Counted from the stretch's first letter, positions 43,648 to 53,187 are shown. The stretch: 64,000 nt of DNA from Bradyrhizobium liaoningense (GCF_018130785.1 NZ_JAFCJT010000009.1:161931-225930); one strand, 5' to 3'. Numbers and translations: made by a program. Notes: generated from the letters alone by a model not told the origin.

Positions 43648-46600
43648 TCAATTTATGGATTGTTCGCCCTGCCAACTGGCACGCCGAAACCAAGGCGTTT
43701 GCCGGCCACTCGTCTGGGCTACAACCGACTTTCTCACTTCTGCATAAAGCTTTTCGATGCCAAGCGGCTCGCCAGGTCGCGCGGACTTAAATGCCTCCAC
43801 CACTGCCGAGGTGAAAGCGCCACCTCCCCATCCCTTGTTCTCCAGACTGCTTTGCCGACCTTTCGAGGCAGCGATAATTACGATGTTGTCACGCGCTGCC
43901 GCGAGCTGCTCAGACGCCGCATCCTGCGTCGCATCCGCAGAATGACACGCGTCGAGAAAAATGAGTACTCGGCCTTCCGATAGCCCAACAAGACTCGCCA
44001 TCTCTGCGAAGGAAAGAACGCCGACCTCGCTGGTGGGTCCGGCACCTGGTATGAGTAGATTAAACCCCTTGCTATCACTAGCACCATGAGATGCAAAAAA
44101 TAGAATGAGCGTATCGCCGCGCCTTGTTGCGATTGCGCGCGTGCGGATCGCCTCTATAAGCTCATCACGCGACCGCGCTTCAACGTCAAACATGGCACCA
44201 TCATATTTCCCGTAGGATTTTGCAAGGAATGCCCTGGCGCTCGACTCAAATCGCCGAGCATCGCTTTTGGCAAATGTCAGATCAGGTACTATCTTTCCCT
44301 GGAAACGACTTGCCTTGAATTTATTTGCGCCAAGCGCAAGCACCCTTAACGTACCCGCGTAGGGAGTATCGGTCAGCTTGAATGACCGCACGACACTCCT
44401 GATCCCGCTTGCGTCTTCTGCCGAAAAACTTAGCCATCTCCCGACTGGTATAGTCTCGACCGGCACTGCAACCGTTGCCGCCAATCCTGACAGCGGCCAA
44501 GTGCGCACAGGAAATCCGTCAACTACCAAGGTAAGCTTCGCCAAAGCCGTTTCAGAACGCGCATGCACGTCAAAAGACGTTCCCGTCCGTACAACATCAA
44601 GAGAAGGCGGGGTCAGGCCGGCGGGCGGCGGAGGTACCTGAATCGCCTGATTGACCCGCTTTTCCGCGAGTGACGGCAGCGCGAGCTTCTTTGAAAATTG
44701 ATCAAGAGTGAATAGTTGTGGATTCCCTGGCACCTGCACATAAACGTACGAAGCGCCCTCCGGCGTCGCTTCGTAGTTTAGAGAAGCATCGAAGAGAACG
44801 AGTTCGTCATCGACGACGCGTCCGCGCAAAACAGGCTCTTGATTGTCAGCAGCATAGAAGGACAGTGCACCGCTACGATTCATTTGCACGAGGGTCCGAT
44901 GATCGGTAGTCATTGTTACTGCAGACAGATCGAGTGGGTTATCGAGCCGTCGAACGAGACGTAGACGCTTCATGCTCGGCACCTCGAAGACGGCAGTTCC
45001 TCCAGAATCCCTGGACGAAACGACGAGCCAGCGTTGATCGACCACCGTCATTTGGAGGCGCGGACGAATGTCGAGCGCCAGTGCGGCGCCTGATTCTGCG
45101 CGCTCCGCATCAATTCCCTCAGGATCGGAAACCGCGCCAGCGTCGGAGTAGGAAGCCGCAAACCGGGCATGGGTGATGGGACGCGCCATATCCCGTGGAG
45201 AAAAGGCCGCTATGAGGTCGCCGTACTTATCGGGAGCAGTCCCACACCGGGTCTGCTGCTGAGCTATTAGCAACGTGCCCTCGGCAAGTTGAAACGTCCA
45301 GAGCGCGACTAGTTGACTACCACTTATCACGGGCGGATTTTCTTCGGGCGTGCTGTCCTTAGCGCTATCTGACGGCTTTTCGGGTTCCTCTGGGCCCTCG
45401 TCATGCGCGCAAGCAGATAGATCCATGCCGTAGCTCTTGGCAAAAAGCGTGGTTCGATGTGTTGCCTGATTTGCTTGGCTTCGAAAGATAAGCGGTGCGC
45501 GACCCTTTGCCAAAATCGCCATGGCGTTCTGGAGAATGACGGCGGCTCGCTTCTCATCCTTGACGTAATCGTCCGACTGAGGAATTAGCACCGGATCGAC
45601 CGGGCCGGCGTCAAAAACAGAGATCTTGAATGTTTGGAGGCCAATGGCCAGGCGCTCCAAGCTATTGCGCGGAGAAGCCCGAACGCCGCCGACTTCCACC
45701 ATGCGCTTGGAGACCTTGCCTCGCGTTGCAACCTTTTTCAGCACTTCTGGCGCCGGCAGCGCGACCGGCTTGTCTGAATGCGCAGCAAGAATAGTTCGCT
45801 GCGTTGCTACATCACCATTCCACACACGATAGAACGAGACCTTTACCTCGTCTGAGAACTCCCAAGAGGCCTCATCTTGCTCTTTCTTCTCTGAAGCCGG
45901 CACGAGGAGCTCGGCGCCTACCGTTCCAACCCGCTTCGCACTACCTGCTGCAAACCTCGGTCTTTTCGGCGCCGGGCCACGATCTTCCGGCTTGCTCTCG
46001 TCCCATAATTTGACGGTGCCGGCGGAATCCGCGACTTCCAGAAGCGAAAAAACCTGATCGTCCGAATCATCAAACTGAACATTGAGAGTATCGAGATCAA
46101 GAGAGAGTGAAGTGGTGCCAAAAGCGTGGCACGCATTGCAGCTCAGCGAACCGGAAAAGACATGTCGCGTGTCAATGAGCGCCAAGCTTACGCTGACGGC
46201 GCCCTGGCGGCCGTAGCCAAGAATCAATATTGCATCGTGATCCATCCAGAGGCCGACGGCCGCACCACCAAAAAGACCTTCAAGAACTTCGTCTGTTTCA
46301 AATATGACGCGCTGCGCCACAACATCGAATATCTGTAGGCGGCCGGATCCTCCGCGTGCGCTGATGTAACGGCCAAAGGGGGAAAAGCGCGGCGAGGTCC
46401 CGGCAAGCTCGACAAGCAAATCGCCTGACTCCTTGTCGAAGACTTGATACCTGTCCGCAAACTCGAAAAGCACAGTTCGCCCATCGCTCGACACCGTACT
46501 CGATTTTGGGTCGCCCGTGGCAAACCGGTCCTGAGCCACAAACTGCGGCGAGCCCGACAAGACATTCACAGACGCCGAGCCCTGTGCCCGCAGCGTTTCG

Positions 46601-47052
46601 TTACACAGCGTATTTCCGCTCGAAATCTCAACAATCGCCCAGTCGATTTTTTGTTGCCCGGTTGCATAGAACAAGATCGAGGCCGATCCTTGTGGATTCG
46701 CTACCGCTCCGGCAAGAGGAGCTACCAGGCGCGTTTGCCCAGCATGCGCCTTGATTGATCGAGGAGCTCGAGCGCCTGCAGGAACCGCGATAAAGCCGTC
46801 TCCACTGAAGCGCGTTGCGCTTGGCGTCGCCACAATAAGGTAGAGATCGCCCGAATGCGTGGACTGAGAAACATTCCAAGAAAGTTTTGAAGGCTGTCCT
46901 GTCTTTGCTACCGGATCGAGACTTACATCCAATTTCAATGCGGGATCTGAGGCCGATTTTTGCGAATTTACCCTACACGGAGCCGCAGGTTGTTCCGCGT
47001 GCGCCACGTCTAGGAGCGCAGCGACCATCGCCAGGATCACCACACTTTTCAT
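43648..47052 (-). CDS. Exported caspase-family protease with beta-propeller-like region (2)
   Basis: The 1134-residue protein has a signal peptide (KSVVILAMVAALLDVAHA) and the same architecture as caspase-like protein 1: an N-terminal beta domain (LYLIVATPSATRFSGDGFIA), a WD40-like middle (LAGTSPRFSPFGRYISARGG), an Ig-like part, and a C-terminal caspase-like domain with His989 (FFASHG) and Cys1036 (FLDACHS). It also has a Pro/Ser/Glu-rich insert (EEPEKPSDSAKDSTPEENPP) that protein 1 lacks. The ATG at 47052 has GGGGG upstream, with a GTG one codon before it. It is co-transcribed with the DUF1353 gene. Sequence divergence between the two proteases is high, so any duplication is old; they may act on each other or on different substrates. 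Confidence 0.82.
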   Translation of the reverse strand: MKSVVILAMVAALLDVAHAEQPAAPCRVNSQKSASDPALKLDVSLDPVAKTGQPSKLSWNVSQSTHSGDLYLIVATPSATRFSGDGFIAVPAGARAPRSIKAHAGQTRLVAPLAGAVANPQGSASILFYATGQQKIDWAIVEISSGNTLCNETLRAQGSASVNVLSGSPQFVAQDRFATGDPKSSTVSSDGRTVLFEFADRYQVFDKESGDLLVELAGTSPRFSPFGRYISARGGSGRLQIFDVVAQRVIFETDEVLEGLFGGAAVGLWMDHDAILILGYGRQGAVSVSLALIDTRHVFSGSLSCNACHAFGTTSLSLDLDTLNVQFDDSDDQVFSLLEVADSAGTVKLWDESKPEDRGPAPKRPRFAAGSAKRVGTVGAELLVPASEKKEQDEASWEFSDEVKVSFYRVWNGDVATQRTILAAHSDKPVALPAPEVLKKVATRGKVSKRMVEVGGVRASPRNSLERLAIGLQTFKISVFDAGPVDPVLIPQSDDYVKDEKRAAVILQNAMAILAKGRAPLIFRSQANQATHRTTLFAKSYGMDLSACAHDEGPEEPEKPSDSAKDSTPEENPPVISGSQLVALWTFQLAEGTLLIAQQQTRCGTAPDKYGDLIAAFSPRDMARPITHARFAASYSDAGAVSDPEGIDAERAESGAALALDIRPRLQMTVVDQRWLVVSSRDSGGTAVFEVPSMKRLRLVRRLDNPLDLSAVTMTTDHRTLVQMNRSGALSFYAADNQEPVLRGRVVDDELVLFDASLNYEATPEGASYVYVQVPGNPQLFTLDQFSKKLALPSLAEKRVNQAIQVPPPPAGLTPPSLDVVRTGTSFDVHARSETALAKLTLVVDGFPVRTWPLSGLAATVAVPVETIPVGRWLSFSAEDASGIRSVVRSFKLTDTPYAGTLRVLALGANKFKASRFQGKIVPDLTFAKSDARRFESSARAFLAKSYGKYDGAMFDVEARSRDELIEAIRTRAIATRRGDTLILFFASHGASDSKGFNLLIPGAGPTSEVGVLSFAEMASLVGLSEGRVLIFLDACHSADATQDAASEQLAAARDNIVIIAASKGRQSSLENKGWGGGAFTSAVVEAFKSARPGEPLGIEKLYAEVRKSVVAQTSGRQTPWFRRASWQGEQSIN

Positions 47053-47095
47053 CACAATGCCCCCACGGTTGCCGGTCGCCCCTATCTCAGCTTAC

Positions 47096-47113
47096 ACGGG
47101 AACTGTTTCCCGT
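47096..47113 (-). promoter_or_regulatory. Perfect inverted repeat upstream of caspase-like gene 2
   Basis: ACGGGAA-ctgt-TTCCCGT lies 44-61 bases upstream of the caspase-like gene 2 start, where an operator over the promoter would be expected. It differs from the palindrome ahead of caspase-like gene 1. A regulator is not evident. Confidence 0.45.
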
Positions 47114-47193
47114 TTCAATCGGCCCGGCGAGAGCTTTTATTGAGGATGGGGGGTTTTTGAGAGCAGCCGGCCTTCCGGGAAGGTGCCATGCCT

Positions 47194-47628
47194 TTACTCT
47201 GGCGACGTTTGACCCTTCTGCTGCTGGGGTCCGATATCTTCCGATATTTCACGCAGAAAGCTTTGCCCCTTTTGCAAGCGACGCCCGAGAGCCTCGACAA
47301 ATCCTTCAAAGCGCTCCCTGCCCTTCGCCTGCGCGGCCATCTGGGCATCGTTGGGCAACGGTGGCGTAACCGTCAGCCAGAAACGGATGAAGAGTGCCAA
47401 AGTTTCCGCCGTCAAACCAACGTCGCGCTCCAGTCTCTGCATCTGACGCGACAGCCGGTCCAGACGGCGGGTGAACGCGGCCTCCTGCCTGTCCGCCCCA
47501 TCCGGCGATAGAAAGGAAGCAACGGCCGCTTCCACGATCGCGGACCGGGAAAGCTTCTTGCGATCAGCGAGTTCGGAGATCTGCTTCAATAGCTCTGGCG
47601 GGAAATAGACGTTCATTCGGTCGCGCAT
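47194..47628 (-). CDS. CopG/ribbon-helix-helix protein of the transfer region
   Basis: The 144-residue protein starts RDRMNVYFPPELLKQISELA, with DRKKLSRSAIVEAAVASFLS, a ribbon-helix-helix DNA-binding domain. A helical tail (RRLDRLSRQMQRLERDVGL) follows. In conjugative elements of this type it sits between traG and trbB and is annotated as a CopG-family regulator. The ATG at 47628 with GAGG four bases before it was preferred to the upstream TTG. Its usual neighbour trbB is now about 8 kb away because of the caspase module. Confidence 0.87.
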   Translation of the reverse strand: MRDRMNVYFPPELLKQISELADRKKLSRSAIVEAAVASFLSPDGADRQEAAFTRRLDRLSRQMQRLERDVGLTAETLALFIRFWLTVTPPLPNDAQMAAQAKGRERFEGFVEALGRRLQKGQSFLREISEDIGPQQQKGQTSPE

Positions 47629-47633
47629 ACGCC

Positions 47634-49622
47634 TCAAAGCTCCATACCGTCATTCGGGTCCATGGCAGCTTGACGAGCGACACCGCGCATCTGTTGACGT
47701 ATGAGCCGGGACTGGCGGACCGCCCCTTCGTCATCGTCAAGAACGGCGGCAAACTCTTCTACCGGTGTCGGTTCGGTCGTCTCCCTGACGATCGCGACGT
47801 GATCGGGGAGTTCGGGCTCACGACGGAGCCCGCTATTTGCCGTGTCTTCCCCGGCCCCTGCGGCTTGGTCAGCCAGACCTCCCGTCGGCTGCGGAGTTCC
47901 GAGCGCTGACCATCCGTCCATTCGCGATGAAAGGGCGGCCTTCGTCAGATCGGGCGGCGGCAGAACCCGCTCGGTGAAGCGTCGATCCTCGTAGTAGCGG
48001 ACTTTCTTCGCCCGGATCGGCGGAGTGCCCGCCACCATGACGATCTCGTCCATCGGCGGAAGCTGCATGACCTCGCCCGGCGTCAGCAGCGGTCTCGCCG
48101 TCTCCTGCCGCGAGACCATCAGGTGACCCAGCCAGGGATTCAACCTGTGACCGGCGTAGTTCTTCATGGCCTTCATCTCGGTCGCTGTACCGAGTGCATC
48201 GGACACACGCTTCGCCGTCCGCTCGTCATTGGTCGCAAAGCTGACCCGGACGTGACAATTGTCGAGGATGGCGTTGTTGGGCCCATAGGCCTTTTCGATT
48301 TGATTGAGCGATTGCGCGATCAGGAAACTCTTGATGCCGTACCCCGCCATGAAGGCCAGCGCGGACTCGAAGAAATCGAGCCGCCCCAGGGCCGGAAACT
48401 CGTCGAGCATCATCAGGACTCGATGCCGGCGATCGCGGGCGTGCAGTTCCTCGGTCAGACGCCGGCCAATCTGGTTCAGCACCAGGCGGATTAACGGCTT
48501 GGTCCGCGAGATATCCGACGGCGGCACGACGAGGTAAAGCGTCACAGGACTCGCATCGGCGATCAAGTCCGCAATCCGCCAGTCGCAGCGGCAGGTCACC
48601 TGAGCCACGACGGGATCACGGTACAGCCCAAGAAGCGACATCGCGGTGGACAGGACGCCGGAGCGTTCGTTTTCCGATTTATTGAGGAGTTCGCGCGCGG
48701 TCGATGCGACCACGGGATGGATGCCCTGCGCACCGAGGTGCGGCGTGGTCATCATCGCCTTCAGCGTCGCTTCGATCGGCCGCTTCGGATCGGACAAGAA
48801 GGCCGCCACTCCGGCAAGCGTCTTGTCCAACTCGGCATAGAGAACGTGGAGAATTGCGCCAACCAGAAGCGAATGACTGGTTTTCTCCCAGTGGTTTCGC
48901 CTGTCGAGCGAACCGTCGGGGTCGACCAGGACGTCGGCGACGTTCTGGACGTCACGAACTTCCCATTCCCCGCGCCGGACCTCGAGCAGCGGATTGTAGG
49001 CCGAGGACTTCGGATTGGTCGGGTCGAACAACAGGACGCGGCCATGACGAGATCGAAAGCCGGCGGTCAGCTGCCAGTTCTCACCCTTGATGTCGTGGAC
49101 GATCGCTGAGCCGGGCCACGCGAGCAACGATGGAACGACGAGGCCCACACCTTTGCCAGATCGCGTGGGTGCAAAACACAACACGTGTTCTGGTCCGTCG
49201 TGGCGAAGGTAGTCGCGATCCAGTTTACCCAGCACCACGCCATCCGGACCAAGAAGTCCGGCCGCCGTCACTTCCACCGGATCAGCCCACCGCGCGGAGC
49301 CATAGGTGTGCGCATTCCTGGCCTCACGCGCCCGCCAGACTGCCATGCCTATAGCCACAGCGATCGAAACGAAGGTGCCCGACGCGACTATGAACGCCCC
49401 CTCGACGAAGACCTGAGGCGCATATGCGTCATAGACGAACCACCACCAGAAGAAGACCGGTGGGTAATAGATTTTGAAGCCCGATAGCTCGAACAGGGGC
49501 CGCCCAAGCTCGGGTTGCCAGGCGAGCCGCCAGGCCGCCCACTCGGTTGCTCCCCATATGGCCAGCAATACGATCAAGCCGACAACGATTACCTGTCCCC
49601 AAAGGATTTTGGTTCCGGACAT
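47634..49622 (-). CDS. traG: Conjugative coupling protein TraG/VirD4
   Basis: The 662-residue protein begins SGTKILWGQVIVVGLIVLLA, with two or three N-terminal membrane helices (FFWWWFVYDAYAP). It has Walker A FAPTRSGKGVGLVVPSLL at residues 152-160 and Walker B VLMMLDEFPALGRLDFF. It recruits the relaxase-bound strand to the mating channel and pumps it. The start at 49622 matches the family; the 28 codons upstream overlap the relaxase gene. The stop touches the copG frame, so the two are tightly linked. Confidence 0.93.
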   Translation of the reverse strand: MSGTKILWGQVIVVGLIVLLAIWGATEWAAWRLAWQPELGRPLFELSGFKIYYPPVFFWWWFVYDAYAPQVFVEGAFIVASGTFVSIAVAIGMAVWRAREARNAHTYGSARWADPVEVTAAGLLGPDGVVLGKLDRDYLRHDGPEHVLCFAPTRSGKGVGLVVPSLLAWPGSAIVHDIKGENWQLTAGFRSRHGRVLLFDPTNPKSSAYNPLLEVRRGEWEVRDVQNVADVLVDPDGSLDRRNHWEKTSHSLLVGAILHVLYAELDKTLAGVAAFLSDPKRPIEATLKAMMTTPHLGAQGIHPVVASTARELLNKSENERSGVLSTAMSLLGLYRDPVVAQVTCRCDWRIADLIADASPVTLYLVVPPSDISRTKPLIRLVLNQIGRRLTEELHARDRRHRVLMMLDEFPALGRLDFFESALAFMAGYGIKSFLIAQSLNQIEKAYGPNNAILDNCHVRVSFATNDERTAKRVSDALGTATEMKAMKNYAGHRLNPWLGHLMVSRQETARPLLTPGEVMQLPPMDEIVMVAGTPPIRAKKVRYYEDRRFTERVLPPPDLTKAALSSRMDGWSALGTPQPTGGLADQAAGAGEDTANSGLRREPELPDHVAIVRETTEPTPVEEFAAVLDDDEGAVRQSRLIRQQMRGVARQAAMDPNDGMEL

Positions 49623-49659
49623 CCAGAACGCCCTTTCCGCAGCTGAATAGGAGAGATTG

Positions 49660-51423
49660 CTAGAGGCCGAGGTCGCGCTTCCGACCAAAGCCCCATTCGA
49701 TTCCACCGCCGTCCTTCACGACGCCGGCGACATGTTGGCCCAGCCTCTGTTCGAGTTCGCGCGACCAGGGCACGAGCTGAAAGCCGAGACCATTATCGAT
49801 CATGGCGAAGCGTCCCGAGGTGAGCGTCAGCCGCTGGCGATATGTGCCCGCCACGTGCTCCCCGGACGCGGCCTCCACGTGAGGCAGGCGGGTGTCGGCC
49901 GAGACCTTTGCGGCCACCTCGTTCAGCTCACGCCGACGCAACGTGTTCAGAAGGTCGCGCTGCAGGATAATGCGCTGGCCCTGCCGCCGCGCCAGCCCCT
50001 CCTGGATCAGATGCTCGGTTCGGGCTTCCATGGCGTCGCGGGTCTCGCGGCCGAATCCGCCCATGGCGAGCTGCATGGGATCGCGTTCAACCAGTCTGTG
50101 GTCGAGCCAGGTCGCTCCTTTAGCCGTGACCTGCCCACCGAGATCGAGTTCGGAACGGGTTGCGAGCACTACGGTCGGCCGCTGCTCGCCGGCTTGGCCG
50201 AAGCGTCGAACCTCGACGATGCCGCCGATCGGCGGTGCATGGTCGAAGGCTTCAATTCCGCGGAAACGGACATGGTGCGCGCGTCCATCTGTCCCGTCGA
50301 TCAGCGCATAGGCCTCACCAGTCAGTTCGTCATGCAATCCGCGATCGACCAACCGACCAACGATCTGTGATGTCGACTGCCCATCTTCGACGACGAAGTC
50401 GCTAACGCCGCGCGTTTCCCCACGTTCGGTAAAGGCGCGGTGCATGGTCTTGATGATGTCGCCGCGCATGCCGAGGTCGCGCAAGCTACGCTCGGCCTCG
50501 AGCCCGACCATCCATTCCCCTGGTGCGGCGGATGCGGCAAGGCCCATCTTCTCCAGATGTTGAAGGCGACCGACCATCAGGCGCCGGATCTCGGGAGCGG
50601 ATCTACCGGGATTCTCCGGACGGAGATCGATATAGCCGGTCTCGTCGGCTGCCAGCCGGATCTCCCGATCGAGTCGCGTCCATCGCTCCGCCGCAACTTC
50701 CCTCTCCAGCGAATTGCGGATCTCGTGCTCGGGTTTTGGCCCCAGTTCGATGGCGACCAGTTCCTCGGCGCGTGAGCGCAGGCCCTGGCTGATGTAGTCG
50801 CGGGAGATCACGAGATCCGCCCCTTCCTTGTCTACCCCGCGAACGAGAAGATGGACGTGAGGGTTGTCGGTATTCCAATGATCGACAGCTACCCAATCGA
50901 GGCGCGTGCCGAGATCGGTCTCCATCTGCCTCGCGAGATCACGGGTGAAGGCCTTCAGATCGGACATGTCGCCGGCTTCCTCGGGCGAGACAATGAACCT
51001 GAAATGATGCCGGTCATCCTTGCACCGTTCTGTAAAAGCGACGCTGTCGGCACGGTCGCTGCCGGCGTCGAACATCTCGGCTCGCTCACCACTCCGGGTC
51101 ACGCCATCGCGCTTCAGATACGAGATATGGGCCGTCAATGGTGCTGAGCGAAACGCGCGCCCCTTGTGACGAACCACGCGCGCCTTCACCACAACGCGCC
51201 GGGTCGGGTTGAATAATCTGGCGCGGCTAAAGGACAGCCGGCCGCGACCAAACGTCGAGCGCCCATAGGCCGCAGAACGCCTGCCGGCCACGGTCTGATC
51301 CGGGGTGTACCCCGCTTTCTTCGCCGCCCGCAGCACCTGATTGATGAAGCTCTTCTGCTTCGGCGCGCGTGTACTGCGGATACGCCCGGGCCGAATACGC
51401 AGATCGCTGTCGCCCACGCTCAC
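49660..51423 (-). CDS. VirD2-type relaxase with DUF3363 domain
   Basis: The 587-residue protein has the relaxase core: HISYLKRDGVTRSGERAEMF, HHFRFIVSPEEAGDM, LDWVAVDHWNTDNPHVHLLVR with the metal-binding His cluster, and VISRDYISQGLRSRAEELVA. The DUF3363 domain fills the C-terminal half. It should nick oriT, stay bound to the 5' end and be led by TraG into the recipient. A GTG at 51423 with GGGAGG seven bases upstream was preferred to the TTG five codons earlier. The gene-free region just upstream is the probable oriT. Confidence 0.92.
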   Translation of the reverse strand: MSVGDSDLRIRPGRIRSTRAPKQKSFINQVLRAAKKAGYTPDQTVAGRRSAAYGRSTFGRGRLSFSRARLFNPTRRVVVKARVVRHKGRAFRSAPLTAHISYLKRDGVTRSGERAEMFDAGSDRADSVAFTERCKDDRHHFRFIVSPEEAGDMSDLKAFTRDLARQMETDLGTRLDWVAVDHWNTDNPHVHLLVRGVDKEGADLVISRDYISQGLRSRAEELVAIELGPKPEHEIRNSLEREVAAERWTRLDREIRLAADETGYIDLRPENPGRSAPEIRRLMVGRLQHLEKMGLAASAAPGEWMVGLEAERSLRDLGMRGDIIKTMHRAFTERGETRGVSDFVVEDGQSTSQIVGRLVDRGLHDELTGEAYALIDGTDGRAHHVRFRGIEAFDHAPPIGGIVEVRRFGQAGEQRPTVVLATRSELDLGGQVTAKGATWLDHRLVERDPMQLAMGGFGRETRDAMEARTEHLIQEGLARRQGQRIILQRDLLNTLRRRELNEVAAKVSADTRLPHVEAASGEHVAGTYRQRLTLTSGRFAMIDNGLGFQLVPWSRELEQRLGQHVAGVVKDGGGIEWGFGRKRDLGL

Positions 51424-51841
51424 GGCAGGGCCTCCCAACGATCAAAAGCACGCACGGTGCCGAAAACGCCTTTGACTACATTCGTCAAAATACAAAGCGC
51501 GGCACGCGCGCCGACCGACCGGCACGCCAGAACCCAAGCCAGGCCAATGGCTTGCGGTTCGACCGGCGAGCCCCTTTTATCTCGCCGTCCTGCCGTCGTG
51601 GTCTCCCAGTCGCCGGATCCCGAAAGAGTCGCCGCAACCTGGCACCTGACTTGCGAAGCCTCCGCTGCTTCCGAGGGGTTGCGATAGCGATCGTTACCCG
51701 AAGGGCCGAGACACCTGCAGGGTGGCTCGGTGAGCAGCGAAGCGACGAGTAGAGCGCGGGCCGAAGGCATCGCCCGTATGTCCCCAGCACGCGCCACTCT
51801 CCAGGTGAAGCGCACCAAGGCTTGCAAACCCGCACACCTGG
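51424..51841 (-). other. Candidate oriT region upstream of the relaxase gene
   Basis: A 418-base stretch without a convincing gene lies directly upstream of the relaxase gene, the usual place for oriT in this element class. It contains an imperfect inverted repeat at 51706-51730: arms CCGAGaCACC and GGTGgCTCGG with one mismatch and a five-base TGCAG centre. Smaller symmetric stretches lie on either side. A 141-codon frame crosses it on the minus strand but is Arg/Ala-rich and lacks a ribosome site. No RP4/VirD2-type nick sequence (ATCCTG) was found, so the nick position is unknown. Confidence 0.45.
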
Positions 51842-52678
51842 TCATTGCGATGCTCCCGAATCCGATCGAGCGACGAACACGCCAACAGACCGGGGGAGCA
51901 TGTGCGAAACATCGGGCGCCGAGATTGCGGACGTGACACCGCTCGACGGCATAAGCGCCAGCAACCGACCGCGTGTTTTCATGAGATCAGATCGCCTGAC
52001 GAATAGCGTCGAAGCTGCCGATGTCTGTCCGCTGGACGTCCACCCCGGCGGCAATTCGATGGCAAGCAGATTTCCAAGCTTTGCCACGTATGCTCGCGTC
52101 TCGTCTGGCAGAGACCCGCCCGCGAGGTGCTCTTCATAGCGAGATGGTCCCGCGTTGTACGCGGCAAACACGCCAGGCGCGCCATACCGATCGAGCAGTT
52201 CGCGCAAGTACGCCGTGCCGGCCAGAATGTTGTCGTGCGGGTCGTAGGGGTCGTTCCCGAGACTGTAGCGCTCGCGAAGTTCCGCCCAAGTCGCCGGCAT
52301 GATCTGCATCAGGCCCATTGCGCCTTTTGGCGATCTGGCGTGCACGTCACCATCACTCTCGATGCGTTGGACCGACCGGATCCAGTTCGGCGCAATCGCA
52401 AAGCGTTGTGAGGCTTCATTGATGAAGCCGCCAAATGAGTGAGCGATCTGACTGATCATCGGCTGCGCGGCTGAACCGCTCTGGGCCAAAGCACCATTGT
52501 CGAACACGGTCAGGAGAAGCATCAGGGGCAAGACAGCACAAACGCGCGTCCCCAACGCACCCAGGCACGCGCTCGGGCTGGCGCCGGCGCTGCAGATATC
52601 GACCGAGACGGACGAATGATCCAGCAATCGATCGAACAAGGGAATAACGCGGAGAACACGTCGAAGACGCACGATCAC
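51842..52678 (-). CDS. Lytic transglycosylase of the transfer apparatus
   Basis: The 278-residue protein has a hydrophobic export segment (VCAVLPLMLLLTVFDNGALA) and a slt-type lytic transglycosylase domain: WIRSVQRIESDGDVHARSPK with the catalytic Glu, GAMGLMQIMPATWAELRERY, and VFAAYNAGPSRYEEHLAGG. It locally cleaves peptidoglycan so the mating channel can cross the wall (VirB1-like). The GTG at 52678 overlaps the traF stop (GTGA), better than the long upstream frame. Confidence 0.9.
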   Translation of the reverse strand: MIVRLRRVLRVIPLFDRLLDHSSVSVDICSAGASPSACLGALGTRVCAVLPLMLLLTVFDNGALAQSGSAAQPMISQIAHSFGGFINEASQRFAIAPNWIRSVQRIESDGDVHARSPKGAMGLMQIMPATWAELRERYSLGNDPYDPHDNILAGTAYLRELLDRYGAPGVFAAYNAGPSRYEEHLAGGSLPDETRAYVAKLGNLLAIELPPGWTSSGQTSAASTLFVRRSDLMKTRGRLLALMPSSGVTSAISAPDVSHMLPRSVGVFVARSDSGASQ

Positions 52679-53187
52679 TCCTCCCGTGTCCACACCGGGA
52701 ACGCGTGGCCGATAACAGCCGACGCAGGCAGAAACCCGAAATACCGACCATCGAGAGAATCGTCGGACTGCCAGTTCATAAGGAAGAGCTCTTCCTCCCC
52801 GACCACGCGGCACCCCTCCCACTTCGGCAGCGGTCGGCCTCGTCCGTCGCGATCCCTCGCCTCGCCCACCGCAATCGTGTCGACCGAAATCATGAGCCCG
52901 TTTCTGCAGACTATCTGTCCAGGCAATGCCAGGACCCGCTTGAGCATCGGGACGCCTAGCGGCAGATAGCCATTCAAGTCGAGAAAGGTCGCGAGTGGCT
53001 CGGGCGGCTGCACCGCGAGCAGCTCGGTGACATGGAAGCGTTCCGCCGGCCGCAATCGATAGAGGCCAATTGGTACACTTGCGGATGCATTCCAGATGTA
53101 GAGTGGAAGCGGATTGAGGGCGACTGTCGCAACGAGTGCGCCGGCAGTCCCAAACGTCACAATGAGCATCTTCAGCCGGCTCGTCAT
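52675..53187 (-). CDS. traF: S26 signal peptidase TraF-like (pilin maturation)
   Basis: The 170-residue protein has one N-terminal membrane segment (MLIVTFGTAGALVATVALNP) and the S26 peptidase pattern of TraF: SVPIGLYRLRP with the catalytic Ser, VPMLKRVLALPGQIVCRNG with the Lys, and NWQSDDSLDGRYFGFLPASA. TraF matures and in known systems cyclises the TrbC pilin. It overlaps DUF2840 by four bases upstream and the transglycosylase gene downstream. Confidence 0.9.
   Translation of the reverse strand: MTSRLKMLIVTFGTAGALVATVALNPLPLYIWNASASVPIGLYRLRPAERFHVTELLAVQPPEPLATFLDLNGYLPLGVPMLKRVLALPGQIVCRNGLMISVDTIAVGEARDRDGRGRPLPKWEGCRVVGEEELFLMNWQSDDSLDGRYFGFLPASAVIGHAFPVWTREE

Noticed and set aside
51420..51845. 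141-codon minus-strand ORF upstream of the relaxase
   Set aside because: Arg/Ala-rich, no ribosome site, overlaps the relaxase start; treated as part of the oriT-like region.
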